Shown here: positions 9,727-18,197 of the stretch, piece by piece
Layout of the letters: every line of letters begins with the position of its first letter
Numbering within the stretch: the stretch's first letter is position 1
Assembly (NCBI RefSeq): GCF_030384665.1
Contig: NC_083673.1
Span: 1,063,501 to 1,127,500 of the forward strand
Direction of reading: 5' to 3'
Source: Lodderomyces elongisporus
Taxonomy: Eukaryota; Ascomycota; Pichiomycetes; Serinales; Debaryomycetaceae
DNA: 64,000 bases
The notes under the pieces: generated by a model
The model's input: the letters and a program-made list of their open reading frames with translations, nothing else
What the model was told of the DNA's origin: nothing
Databases searched by the model: none
Made by a program: the position numbers and the translations under genes

Positions 9727-10700
9727 CTAGTTCAACAATTCGTCAAGTAAATCCTTGGCCCTTATTTCAATATCATACATGAACTTGTAAATTTCGCCCA
9801 AAATTCCACTTGTATGCGTTATTTCTTCCTCTTCTTCTTGGGAATCTTCAATCATGAAATCTGACTCGCTATTGGCGCCCGCTGCACTCCCCACAGTCTT
9901 ATACCTCAACTCTGTTGATGCTTGCTTCAATAATATCTTCGTGAAACTCAACATGACGAGCGTAAAGTAAAACCTCGCAGCCGCAGTGAGAATTGTTGTA
10001 GTGAAAATGAAAAAGAGTTCTCTTCCTTGTGATGCAGACTGCGATAAAGAAGTGTCCTCCGAAAAGGAAGATGATGGCAGTCTTTTCGAAAACATTCGAG
10101 CTGCTGCATCTGCTGCTGCTGCTGCAACAGCGTCGCCTGCGGCACTAGCGGAACTAGCAGCACTTCCGGCGCCAGTATATCCAGTGTTATCATTATCTTC
10201 TTCTGTAAACCAAAAGTATATAAAATAAATAGTGTAAAACGTTCCAATAATGGTATCGACAGTATAAACAATAGTTGCAAGCGATACTTTGCGAATACTC
10301 TTGAATTTGTGTTCTAAACTGATCAACCCCGAGGCATATATTGGCAACAGCAAAATACATAGGAAGTTGTAAAGCCATTGTAGAAAATTTATTGGGTGAC
10401 CTGTTAATAAGGATAATATTCCATATAATCCACTGACTTTGTTCAAAATGGTTATTCCCAAAATGACTTCAACTCCAATGAACAAAGGAAGGACACCAAA
10501 GAACTTCTAAATGAAGGAGTTTGTTAGCAAAGCATTCTCTTTTTATATAAAAAAAATAATAAAAAAATTAAAAAACTTGTCTTGCATTTCAATATCCTTT
10601 TCGTTTAAAAAACATATTATAGATAGATATGGGAAAAAAAAAACAGAAGATGAAAACATACTTGTGGTAGCAAGCGCTGTAAGGCAACTGATAGTGTCAT
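9727..10700 (-). CDS. KEI1: Kei1, regulatory subunit of inositol phosphorylceramide synthase (two exons)
   Basis: Two exons on the minus strand: exon 1 is 10662-10700 (13 codons, MTLSVALQRLLPQ) and exon 2 is 9727-10506, giving 272 residues. Without the intron the ORF lacks any ATG at the right place (the open frame only begins at a TTG); splicing restores KFFGVLPLFIGVEVILGITI, which lines up with the start of yeast Kei1. Four hydrophobic segments follow (about 20-40, 50-72, 84-108 and 176-197). Kei1 binds Aur1 and keeps IPC synthase active and in the Golgi. Between the third and fourth segments is an Ala/Ser-rich loop longer than in yeast Kei1 (221 residues). It holds a KR pair (K154-R155), interesting because yeast Kei1 is cut by Kex2. 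The tail is acidic. Diverges from RIO1. Confidence 0.88.
10507..10661 (-). other. Intron of KEI1 (155 nt)
   Basis: On the minus strand the donor is GTATGT (10661-10656), the acceptor TTTAG (ends at 10507) and the branch point TGCTAAC lies about 20 nt before the acceptor. The intron is phase 0, and joining the exons recovers a conserved N-terminus. Confidence 0.88.
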
Positions 10701-11192
10701 TTTATAGTTTATTTAGAATAAGTCGTTTATTCACAAAAAGTTCTATACTCTAGTGAAGTGTTATTTACTTCTACTAGGTTTTGTTTTCTTTTAAAAAAAA
10801 AAGAATGAATTTGAATTGTTATGTTTGTTTATATGTTTGATTTGATCGGTTTCAAAAAAGTAAAAAAATAAAATAAAAAAAAAAAAGAGAGAGAGAGAGA
10901 ATCAAAAGTAAAAGCGGTCTAGCTTAGAGCTGTTCCCGAATAATTTGTTTTCTTCTTCCTTTTTTTTTTTCCTTCATTTTTGTTCTTTATTTTTGCAACC
11001 TCATCTTGCAATAAAAAAGTATTATCGCGAGTAAAGAAACAGAGTAATTGAAAAAAAAACAACAAAAAGAGCGTTTATCTTTATTAAATTGTGTCAAAGT
11101 CGATATTCAAAGGAACAAAATAAAAAAATCAAAGAAAAGAAAAGAAAAGAAAAGAAAAGAAAAGAAAGATTGACAAACAAACAGACAGAGAA
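10701..11192. other. KEI1/RIO1 divergent promoter
   Basis: 492 bp without a gene. It has several A and T tracts, a (GA)n run (about 10886-10900) and a (AAAAG)n run of six or more units just before the RIO1 start (about 11133-11166). Nothing else is recognisable. Confidence 0.7.
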
Positions 11193-12776
11193 ATGGATAG
11201 GCTTCGTATTGATTCGGATCTGGATTCTGAGTACGACTCTTTTGAAGAGCAGCCTTCGAGTGGCAAAGGCAATGACGATAGCATTATAAGCAGTAGCAAC
11301 AATATTACCGATAGGGATGCTGCTCGTGGAGCATCTGAGAAAGAAGCAATTGTTACAAAATATGCCGATAAGATCAAGACCGAACCATTCAAAAAGGGAC
11401 CACAGATAACCAAGGACCGTGCAAATAGAGCTACAGTTGAACAAGTCCTTGACCCGCGAACTCTTCGATTTTTGGGCAAGATATTCAATTCTGATCTCAT
11501 GTCTAGGATCAACGGATGTATAAGCACGGGAAAAGAAGCCAATGTGTATCACGGAACCCATGATGACCCCGAAAATAACATAGAATTTGCAGTAAAGATT
11601 TTCAAGACCTCGATTCTTGTATTTAAAGATCGAAAGCGATACGTTGATGGAGATTTTAGACTTCGAAACTCCAAAGACCAAGGAAATCCCCGGAAAATGG
11701 TCAAGATTTGGGCCGAAAAAGAGTTTCGTAATTTAAACAGAATATATCAAAGTCAAGTGCCATGCCCTAAACCTTATGTAATCAAATCACACGTTTTGGT
11801 GATGGAGTTCTTAACAAAAGGAGATGGTCAGCCGTCGCCGAAACTTAAAGATTACCTATTCAACAGCCAAGAAGAGGTTTACAGATTTTACAAGGATATG
11901 TTGTTATGTATTCGAAGACTTTTCGTTAGTTGTCGATTGGTGCATGCTGATCTAAGTGAATATAATTCCATAGTGCACGATGACAAGTTATATATAATTG
12001 ACGTGTCGCAGTCGGTCGAGCCGGATCATCCAATGGCACTCGACTTTTTGAGGATGGACATAAAAAACGTTAATGATTTTTTTCAAAAGAGTGGTATACA
12101 AGTATATTCTGAGAAACAGATTTTTGGGTTCGTAACGGCTACCGATAAACAGTTGGGTGTGGATACAAGCGATGACGCAAGCTTGGAAAAGTACTTGAAG
12201 AGTTTGCCTCCAAAGACTACAACTGAGCAAGAGATGGAGGATGAAGTTTTCCGCTCGCTACATCTCGTGAGGTCTTTGAACCAGTTAGACGAGCGAGATT
12301 TTCAAAAGTTTTCAGAGGGAAAAATTGATACTATGAAAGAGCTTATCTCGACGGAGAAGAGTTTGCTCAATGATGAGGAACCAGTAACGAGTAGCTTATC
12401 GAACAAGCAAGTTACAAATCCTCTGGGTAATAATCACAATGACTCTTTGAATACAGATGAAGATGATTCTGGAGAAATAAACAGTAACTCAAGTAGTGAT
12501 GATGAAGGCGACAACAGCGATGAAAATGATGAACATGAGGACAATGAGGAGGGGGAGGATGCTGCTGATGATGATGATGATGATGATGATGATGAGGATG
12601 ACGATGATGGGGACTGGGAAGATCGTGACGAAGCCAAACCGAAAGGGAAGAAGCACGAAGATAAGGATGAGAAAAAAGCTAGGAAAGAAGCAGCCAAGTT
12701 GGCCAAACAAGAGAAACGAAAGGTGAAGATGAAGAAACATGTTAAGAAGAAACTCGTCAACAAACGAAAAGGATGA
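11193..12776 (+). CDS. RIO1: Rio1 atypical protein kinase
   Basis: A 527-residue RIO kinase. The P-loop motif STGKEANVYHG starts at S111. The VAK-equivalent is AVKIFKTSIL, the hinge is VLVMEFL, the catalytic loop is HADLSEYN (Asp253) and the metal-binding loop IIDVSQSVEPDHP (Asp270); all catalytic residues are present. RIO1 uses ATP to release late 40S pre-ribosome factors during final cytoplasmic maturation. The C-terminus (from about 415) is a long acidic Asp/Glu run encoded by GAT repeats and a basic Lys tail with KKHVKKKLVNKRKG. The FRSLHLVRSLNQLDERDF segment after the kinase domain is Rio1-specific and separates it from Rio2. Length compares with 484 in S. cerevisiae. It diverges from KEI1. 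Confidence 0.95.
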   Translation: MDRLRIDSDLDSEYDSFEEQPSSGKGNDDSIISSSNNITDRDAARGASEKEAIVTKYADKIKTEPFKKGPQITKDRANRATVEQVLDPRTLRFLGKIFNSDLMSRINGCISTGKEANVYHGTHDDPENNIEFAVKIFKTSILVFKDRKRYVDGDFRLRNSKDQGNPRKMVKIWAEKEFRNLNRIYQSQVPCPKPYVIKSHVLVMEFLTKGDGQPSPKLKDYLFNSQEEVYRFYKDMLLCIRRLFVSCRLVHADLSEYNSIVHDDKLYIIDVSQSVEPDHPMALDFLRMDIKNVNDFFQKSGIQVYSEKQIFGFVTATDKQLGVDTSDDASLEKYLKSLPPKTTTEQEMEDEVFRSLHLVRSLNQLDERDFQKFSEGKIDTMKELISTEKSLLNDEEPVTSSLSNKQVTNPLGNNHNDSLNTDEDDSGEINSNSSSDDEGDNSDENDEHEDNEEGEDAADDDDDDDDDEDDDDGDWEDRDEAKPKGKKHEDKDEKKARKEAAKLAKQEKRKVKMKKHVKKKLVNKRKG

Positions 12777-13153
12777 TTGATTCTTGCATCGGTGTGTAAG
12801 TATACTGGACAATAATATTTGTAGAGTAAAGTATTGTGGTAAAATAGACAAAGCAAACATTATGGAAGAAGTAAGAAGAAAATTGAAATCAATAACGCGT
12901 GTGTAGAGGAATCTTTGTGTTTTTTTTATATATTTTTTTTTATTTTTTTCTTTTTTTTTTTTACTACTATTATTTTGTGTAGCAAACACATTACCTGTTC
13001 ATTAGTTGGAGTTGAAAATAATTTTTGGCCGAAAAATTTCAAATCAGTGAGGAGAAAGGAAGAAGGTTGAGACAAATTGTGAATCACGGTGACATTTGAG
13101 ATTCTACAAAAAAAAAGGACACCTTCAAAAATCAACAACTGCAACAAAATCAG
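12777..13153. other. RIO1 3' / ERP5 promoter
   Basis: 377 bp without a gene. It holds an ACGCGT (12896-12901), T tracts (12918-12962) and an A tract near 13108-13117. Nothing else is recognisable. Confidence 0.65.
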
Positions 13154-13888
13154 ATGCTAGCACTATTGTCAAACAAGTTTGTTATTGCACTTTTGGTGCT
13201 TGCTCATGTAACAAATGCATTGCACTTTTACGTGAAAACCGGTGAAACGAAATGTTTTTTCGAGGAATTGCAAGAGGACACGTTAGTCGTTGGTAGAATC
13301 GACGCTTATGAAAAAAATGATCATTCAAACGATTATCTTAAGAACAAAAACTTACAGGTGCAAATCACAATCGATGTATGTATTATTTTGTGAGACAAGG
13401 AATGCAAATGCTTATATTTTACACCAATGATTATTATACTAACAATGATATAGGAAACATTTGACAATGACCACAGAGTGATTGATCAAAAATCTTCTCC
13501 CGATGGAGAGTTTACATTCACATCTTTGGAGTCCGGGGAACACAAGTTTTGCTTAACTCCAGTTTACAATGACAACACAAGAAACAAGGTGCACCGGATT
13601 TTCTTTGATGTTGCACAAGGCTCTAGTCACGACTATGTTGACTCCAAGTCAACCCGTTCAGTTGAAAACTTGACAAAGAGAGTTAATTACTTGTACGATC
13701 AATTAAACAAAATCCATTGGGAACAAGAACAAATGAGAGAAAGAGAGGCTGCATTCAGGGACCAAAGTGAATCTACCAACTCTAGAGTTATTAAATGGTC
13801 CATTGTACAACTTGTGGTTTTGGTTGGAACTTGTGTTTACCAATTGCGCCACTTGAAATCTTTCTTTGTCAAGCAAAAAATTGTATAG
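13154..13888 (+). CDS. ERP5: p24-family cargo receptor, Erp5-like (two exons)
   Basis: Exon 1 is 13154-13375 and exon 2 is 13454-13888; together they encode 218 residues. A signal peptide (about 1-22, ending VTNA) precedes the GOLD domain, which begins LHFYVKTGETKCFFEEL. The Cys pair of the GOLD domain is C34 and the one in HKFCLTP. The junction restores QVQITIDETFDNDHRV, conserved in Erp5/Erp6. A coiled coil (about 160-190, EQMREREAAFRDQSES) leads to a single membrane segment (about 190-210) and a short cytosolic tail FFVKQKIV, with the FF that binds COPII and a basic pair near the C-terminus as in COPI-binding p24 tails. p24 complexes sort GPI-anchored cargo between ER and Golgi. Family: firm; Erp5 versus Erp1/Erp6 by motif only. 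Confidence 0.85.
13376..13453 (+). other. Intron of ERP5 (78 nt)
   Basis: Donor GTATGT at 13376, branch point TACTAAC near 13437-13443 and acceptor ATATAG ending at 13453. It is phase 0. The unspliced frame stops at TGA 13391-13393, so splicing is required. Confidence 0.93.
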
Positions 13889-14700
13889 TTAGGAAAAAGA
13901 AGAAGGTTAAAAAAAAAAACCAAAAAAAAAAAAAATGTCTTCAGAGCTGGTAAGTAAACTTTCTACTTATAATTGTTGATATTACGCCAATTACTATTTT
14001 TAACGTAGGCTCCTTTCTTACTTGAGACTGTTTTCACATACTCTTTGTCCTTCATGACGTGACCAATTTTGTAGTTATTCGGCCGCTTTCATTTTCTGCT
14101 TCTTTGTTTGTTTCAATGTTGTTCTTTTTTCTTCACCCCTTCCTGTCTCATAGCAGCGTTAATCAACATAAGTGTGCCGCTGCTGTGCACTAGAATCTCG
14201 CTACCTGCTCACTAGTATCAGCTATTCTATTTACAACCTAAATGGCTATATTCTGACTACGTGATTTCATAGCTGTTTTTACCATGATTATGGTACGGTG
14301 CTTAAGTGTAAGAAGTAAATTGTCTCATACAATACTCAAGTGAAAGGAATTAGTAGAGTGGCCATTCTCTACCAATATTCACTGATTTGCGTTAAACTTG
14401 TTGTGACCGTAAAATATGTAATTTATCGATAATTCTACACAATTTGATAGAAGTCTAAAGTGCAAACTTCTACTCTCTATTTATATTCTTCTATATTAAC
14501 TTAACTCATTTGTTTCTCTATTATCCTGAATAATTGGTAATGACACTAATTTCTGTTTCACAGAAATAATGGCACAATGCGGCTTACTTAAGTCGCTAAG
14601 TGACACTTGCGCATCGCCTTCTTATTTACCTTGCAAAATTCACGGAAATCTTCTAAATTTTGCAGTCGTGATTATCTTTTCCTGTGAATAAATAAGACCA
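13889..14700. other. ERP5-UBA4 spacer, homopolymer-poor, with an orphan ATG + donor
   Basis: 812 bp with no long gene. After two short A tracts (13909-13934), an ATG at 13935 opens five codons (MSSEL) followed by a consensus GTAAGT donor (13950). A candidate acceptor AACGTAG ends at 14008, after which the frame runs 17 codons to a TGA at 14056. Downstream there is a hairpin TACCAT-GATT-ATGGTA at 14280-14295. Unlike other spacers here, 14010-14700 has few homopolymer or microsatellite tracts. I cannot name a gene in it. Confidence 0.5.
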
Positions 14701-16068
14701 ATGACGGACTTGTCCAAAGAGGAGCTACTACAACGAATCCAGCAACTTGAAAATGAAAATGAACAGCTCAAAGCTGTAGCACTGCAATCGTTGCATACTC
14801 TGCGATACAATCAATCTTGTAGCCATTCACTTCAACAAAGCAACTCGGTAAATGAAGAACCCTTGTCACTAGAAGAATTTAAAAGGTATGGCAGGCAGAT
14901 GATAGTTCCCAAATTTGGATCCTTAAATGCTCAAAAAAAGCTACGAAGCTCCAAAATTTTGGTGGTTGGTGCAGGAGGTTTGGGGTCGCCTGCTTTGCAG
15001 TACCTTTGCGCTGCTGGTATAGGTGAGATAGGCATCATTGACGATGATACAGTTGACGTGAGTAATCTACATAGACAAATCATTCACAAGTCTAGCCTGG
15101 TTGGTATTCTCAAGTGTGAGTCTGCAAAACAAAGTATGAAAGATTTGAACCCTTTCGTTAAAGTGGAGACCTACCCCGAAAGGTTAACAGTTTTTAATGC
15201 ATTTGAAATCATTGACAAATACGACTTGGTATTAGATTGTACCGACCATCCTGCCGTACGATACTTGATAAATGATGTATGTGTCTTACTCGGTAAGACC
15301 ATTGTTAGCGGTTCGGGCTTGAGGGCTGAAGGTCAATTGACAATTTTGAACTACGACCAAGTAGGTCCTTGCTATAGATGTTTTTACCCACAGGCGCCCG
15401 AGCCAAGCTCTATAACTTCGTGCTCTGATGGAGGAGTCATTGGACCAGCAATAGGACTTGTTGGAGTTGCCATGGCCATGGAGACCATTAAACTACTTAC
15501 GGGTACCTATACAAGAGAGAATTTTACGCCGTTTCTTGCATCATACTCTGCTTATCCATTACAGCAAATGAAAACTTTCAAAATGAGACCAAAACAGTCT
15601 TCATGTAAAGTTTGCGGAGACAGGCCAGAAATTACTAAAGAGATGGTAGAAAATGGAAGTATTGATTATGTATCATTTTGTGGGCATATAGACGAAAAGA
15701 ATCCACCACTTCAAAAAAAGTACAGGATCACAGTGCAGGAATATTCATCATTGCTCAACTCGCAGTCTCGAGAACACACTTTGATTGATGTTAGACCAAA
15801 GGAGCAGTTTGAGATTACAAACTTACCAGGTTCGATCAACCTCGATTGGCCGCTGGTTTTTAGTAAATGTGATAACGATAAAATAGACCTGCTCTTGCCT
15901 CAAGATATTACAAAGGCTGACCAGCTTTATGTAATCTGCAGGTTCGGCAACGATTCCCAACTAGCAACCGCAAAATTGATCGAAGCTGGGTATTTAAATG
16001 CGAAGGATATCATTGGGGGTTTGAATAAGTGGTCGGAAGATATTGATGCTGCATTTCCAAAGTACTAA
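14701..16068 (+). CDS. UBA4: Uba4, E1-like enzyme for Urm1 (MoeB/ThiF + rhodanese)
   Basis: A 455-residue protein. An N-terminal Glu/Leu-rich helix precedes SLEEFKRYGRQMIVPKFG. The ATP-binding motif GAGGLGSP starts at G90; the adenylation and SAM-like parts follow, with DNLHRQ-type SNLHRQ, a CxxC pair (CYRC), TSCSDGGVIGP with Cys241 as the thioester Cys, and a second CxxC (CKVC). The C-terminal rhodanese domain (about 345-455) ends in the active-site loop VICRFGNDSQ, with Cys413. All catalytic residues are present. Uba4 adenylates and thiocarboxylates Urm1 for tRNA wobble-uridine thiolation and protein urmylation. The match to yeast Uba4 (440 residues) runs the full length. It converges with the TFC6-like gene over 187 bp. 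Confidence 0.95.
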   Translation: MTDLSKEELLQRIQQLENENEQLKAVALQSLHTLRYNQSCSHSLQQSNSVNEEPLSLEEFKRYGRQMIVPKFGSLNAQKKLRSSKILVVGAGGLGSPALQYLCAAGIGEIGIIDDDTVDVSNLHRQIIHKSSLVGILKCESAKQSMKDLNPFVKVETYPERLTVFNAFEIIDKYDLVLDCTDHPAVRYLINDVCVLLGKTIVSGSGLRAEGQLTILNYDQVGPCYRCFYPQAPEPSSITSCSDGGVIGPAIGLVGVAMAMETIKLLTGTYTRENFTPFLASYSAYPLQQMKTFKMRPKQSSCKVCGDRPEITKEMVENGSIDYVSFCGHIDEKNPPLQKKYRITVQEYSSLLNSQSREHTLIDVRPKEQFEITNLPGSINLDWPLVFSKCDNDKIDLLLPQDITKADQLYVICRFGNDSQLATAKLIEAGYLNAKDIIGGLNKWSEDIDAAFPKY

Positions 16069-16152
16069 GTAAGGGCAGCACACCGTTTTATTTTTTTTCT
16101 GTTTTATCCATATTTGTCTCACTATCTACGTTTTATAGTCTTTGCATCGTTG

Positions 16153-16232
16153 CATTTTCCGTCATTTTCCGTCATTTTCCATCATTTTCCATCATTTTCT
16201 GCCATTTTCTGCCATTTTCTGCCATTTTCTGC
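16153..16232. repeat. 10-bp tandem repeat between UBA4 and TFC6
   Basis: Eight direct copies of a CATTTTCYRY-like decamer (CATTTTCCGT, CATTTTCCAT, CATTTTCTGC variants, in that order) occupy most of the convergent 187-bp spacer 16069-16255. Confidence 0.9.
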
Positions 16233-16255
16233 ACTATTTTGCTAACTCCCTTCAA

Positions 16256-17902
16256 CTATGTATGCGTCGTTGGGTCGAGACGTTCAACTATTAGTAGCCC
16301 GGAAGCTGTACCTACTGCATATATCGATGAACCAACTGCATTCTCATTCCATGCAACTGAATTGACTAAAACCTCTTGAGGCATAAAGGATGCTGGTATA
16401 ATACTTTCAACCTCAATGCGTTCGTAGTTGCCCTTTATAGATAAAGAATGGCTTTTTGTATCCCACGTGAGCTTCCACAATTTCAACGGTTGAAGAACCT
16501 TGTTCTTGCCTCTCCTAGAAAATAGCTTTCGCGCGTAGTTCATCAATATTACATCACCAGCACTAGTTCCTGCAATCATAAACGGATGGCCCAATACCTC
16601 AGACATCTTGCATGCCGAAATGTGCGAGCTCACTCTAATAATCTCAACAGCGCCGTCTTGAAGCGACCTAAAGTTGAGAATTTTTGCAAGCTCGAGATTA
16701 TACGCAACCAAAACATCCTGTAATATACAATTGTATGTGGGCTTAACATTCGACTTTTCATGCACTGGGGAGTAGGCTTCTTGAATTGGATTCTCAGACA
16801 TGAAAGCGGTCCCTCGAAACGCTTGTCCATTGATCAATATTATTGTCTCGCCCGAGAATGTTTTCATCGATTCTATATGAGTGATTGGTCCATCGGAAAC
16901 AAAAAATTTGTAATTAGGCACCGGCGGCAATGAAGGACCGTTCTCCACGGCACCAGTTTCAAACAATTCAAATTCCATCAAAAACCCATCTGCAGTACCT
17001 GCCAATATTTTACCCTCTTCGTGAAATGCAAAACAAGTTAAATTCGAGTTTATAATGGTTCCTTCTTTTGAATGTTTGTCGGAATAGAATGTCAAGGATG
17101 ATTCTGCCAATACTGAGTACCTTGCTAGCGAATGTGGAATCTTGAGGACTCGAATAGTTCCATCCTTAAACGTTGCAACAAGAGTGCCTATTATATCTTC
17201 CGATTTAGAGCAAACGGGCGCCCATTTGATATCAGATACTGCTCCATAAATCAGAGTAATAATAATATGTTGAAGTGTAAATTGATTTGTGATGGTATCA
17301 TACCTCCATAATTGGATAGCTGATTCAAGTTTTTTCTTCTTGAAAGGTTTAGTGCTGTTGAATACTGAAATCTCTCTACTAGTAGCGAGTTTTCTTTCAA
17401 GCAGTTCAGTGCCGCTATTAATCACACCAATTGCAAGATAATTATAATGTGTGTTTTTTCCACTTGTAAAGTTTTTAAGGTTCTCGGGAAGCCATTGCAT
17501 AGATGTTATACAACCACCCACAGCAGTTGCATATGCCAATCGTTTGATTGTTTCATTATCGGCAATTTTTATGGTTTCAAGTGTATCTAATATTCTTTCG
17601 TGTTCATTCACCTCTTGTTCAATGACCACATTAATTTTCAAATTTGACTTGAAACGAGCATTGAAATAGATTTCATCGACCTGTTTAGTCTTGATGCTGT
17701 TGATTTCGATGTCATTGGCAAAAGTTAGATGATATCTTGATGAGAATTTTGCAAATCGCTCGACCAAATGTTCGTCCACAAGATAAATATATCTTTCCCA
17801 ATCATCTTTATATTTTTTCAAAACCTCGTAAAGAAGTGAGTTGTTGCCATAATTTGTTAGGCACTTGCTCTTAAAGTTTTCCGCTCTGTTCGCTCTGAAC
17901 AT
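16256..17902 (-). CDS. TFC6: WD40-type TFIIIC subunit, Tfc6 (tau91)-like
   Basis: A 548-residue protein. The visible signature is a central beta-propeller. At about 105-160 is GCITSMQWLPE; at about 190-235 the block SAIQLWRYDTITNQFTLQ, then YGAVSDIKWAPVC and GTLVATFKDGTIRVLKIP. That arrangement, a lipid-like LWR repeat, then DIKWAP and then a 'DGTIRVL' strand, is what I recognise from Tfc6 / human GTF3C2, the DNA-tail-binding subunit of TFIIIC for tRNA and 5S gene promoters. Later WD-like repeats are GKILAGTADGFLMEFEL and FMIAGTSAGDVILMNYA. Yeast Tfc6 has 672 residues with an acidic N-terminal extension that is absent here. Because the assignment rests on motif pattern rather than a search, another WD40 protein cannot be excluded. 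Confidence 0.6.
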   Translation of the reverse strand: MFRANRAENFKSKCLTNYGNNSLLYEVLKKYKDDWERYIYLVDEHLVERFAKFSSRYHLTFANDIEINSIKTKQVDEIYFNARFKSNLKINVVIEQEVNEHERILDTLETIKIADNETIKRLAYATAVGGCITSMQWLPENLKNFTSGKNTHYNYLAIGVINSGTELLERKLATSREISVFNSTKPFKKKKLESAIQLWRYDTITNQFTLQHIIITLIYGAVSDIKWAPVCSKSEDIIGTLVATFKDGTIRVLKIPHSLARYSVLAESSLTFYSDKHSKEGTIINSNLTCFAFHEEGKILAGTADGFLMEFELFETGAVENGPSLPPVPNYKFFVSDGPITHIESMKTFSGETIILINGQAFRGTAFMSENPIQEAYSPVHEKSNVKPTYNCILQDVLVAYNLELAKILNFRSLQDGAVEIIRVSSHISACKMSEVLGHPFMIAGTSAGDVILMNYARKLFSRRGKNKVLQPLKLWKLTWDTKSHSLSIKGNYERIEVESIIPASFMPQEVLVNSVAWNENAVGSSIYAVGTASGLLIVERLDPTTHT

Positions 17903-18197
17903 TGAATTCTCGTAGTCGCATCAACCTTGGACCATGTAATGGGTCCGTGTGCGTAATTATTCGGTTCAGTTTTAGTTTTAATTTTGTTGTATTTGCTTTG
18001 TTTTTTTTGTTTTTTTGTTTTTTTTGTTTTTTTTTGACTTTCATTTTTCTTGAGGAGGGGCGGGGGGGGGAGAGGTATTGATTTGTTTATAATTAGTTTC
18101 GTTTTATTTTGAACTAGCTTGGCCTAGCTAATAAAAGCTTTCTCGAGAATTCGCGAACCCCTCGAACTTTGTACATCAGACTTTAATCACGGTAACG

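Noticed and set aside
14307..14586. A possible solo LTR between ERP5 and UBA4
   Set aside because: It opens with TGTAAG next to a CTTAAG and there is a second CTTAAG at 14587, but the 3' end is not CA and no target duplication fits an intact element.
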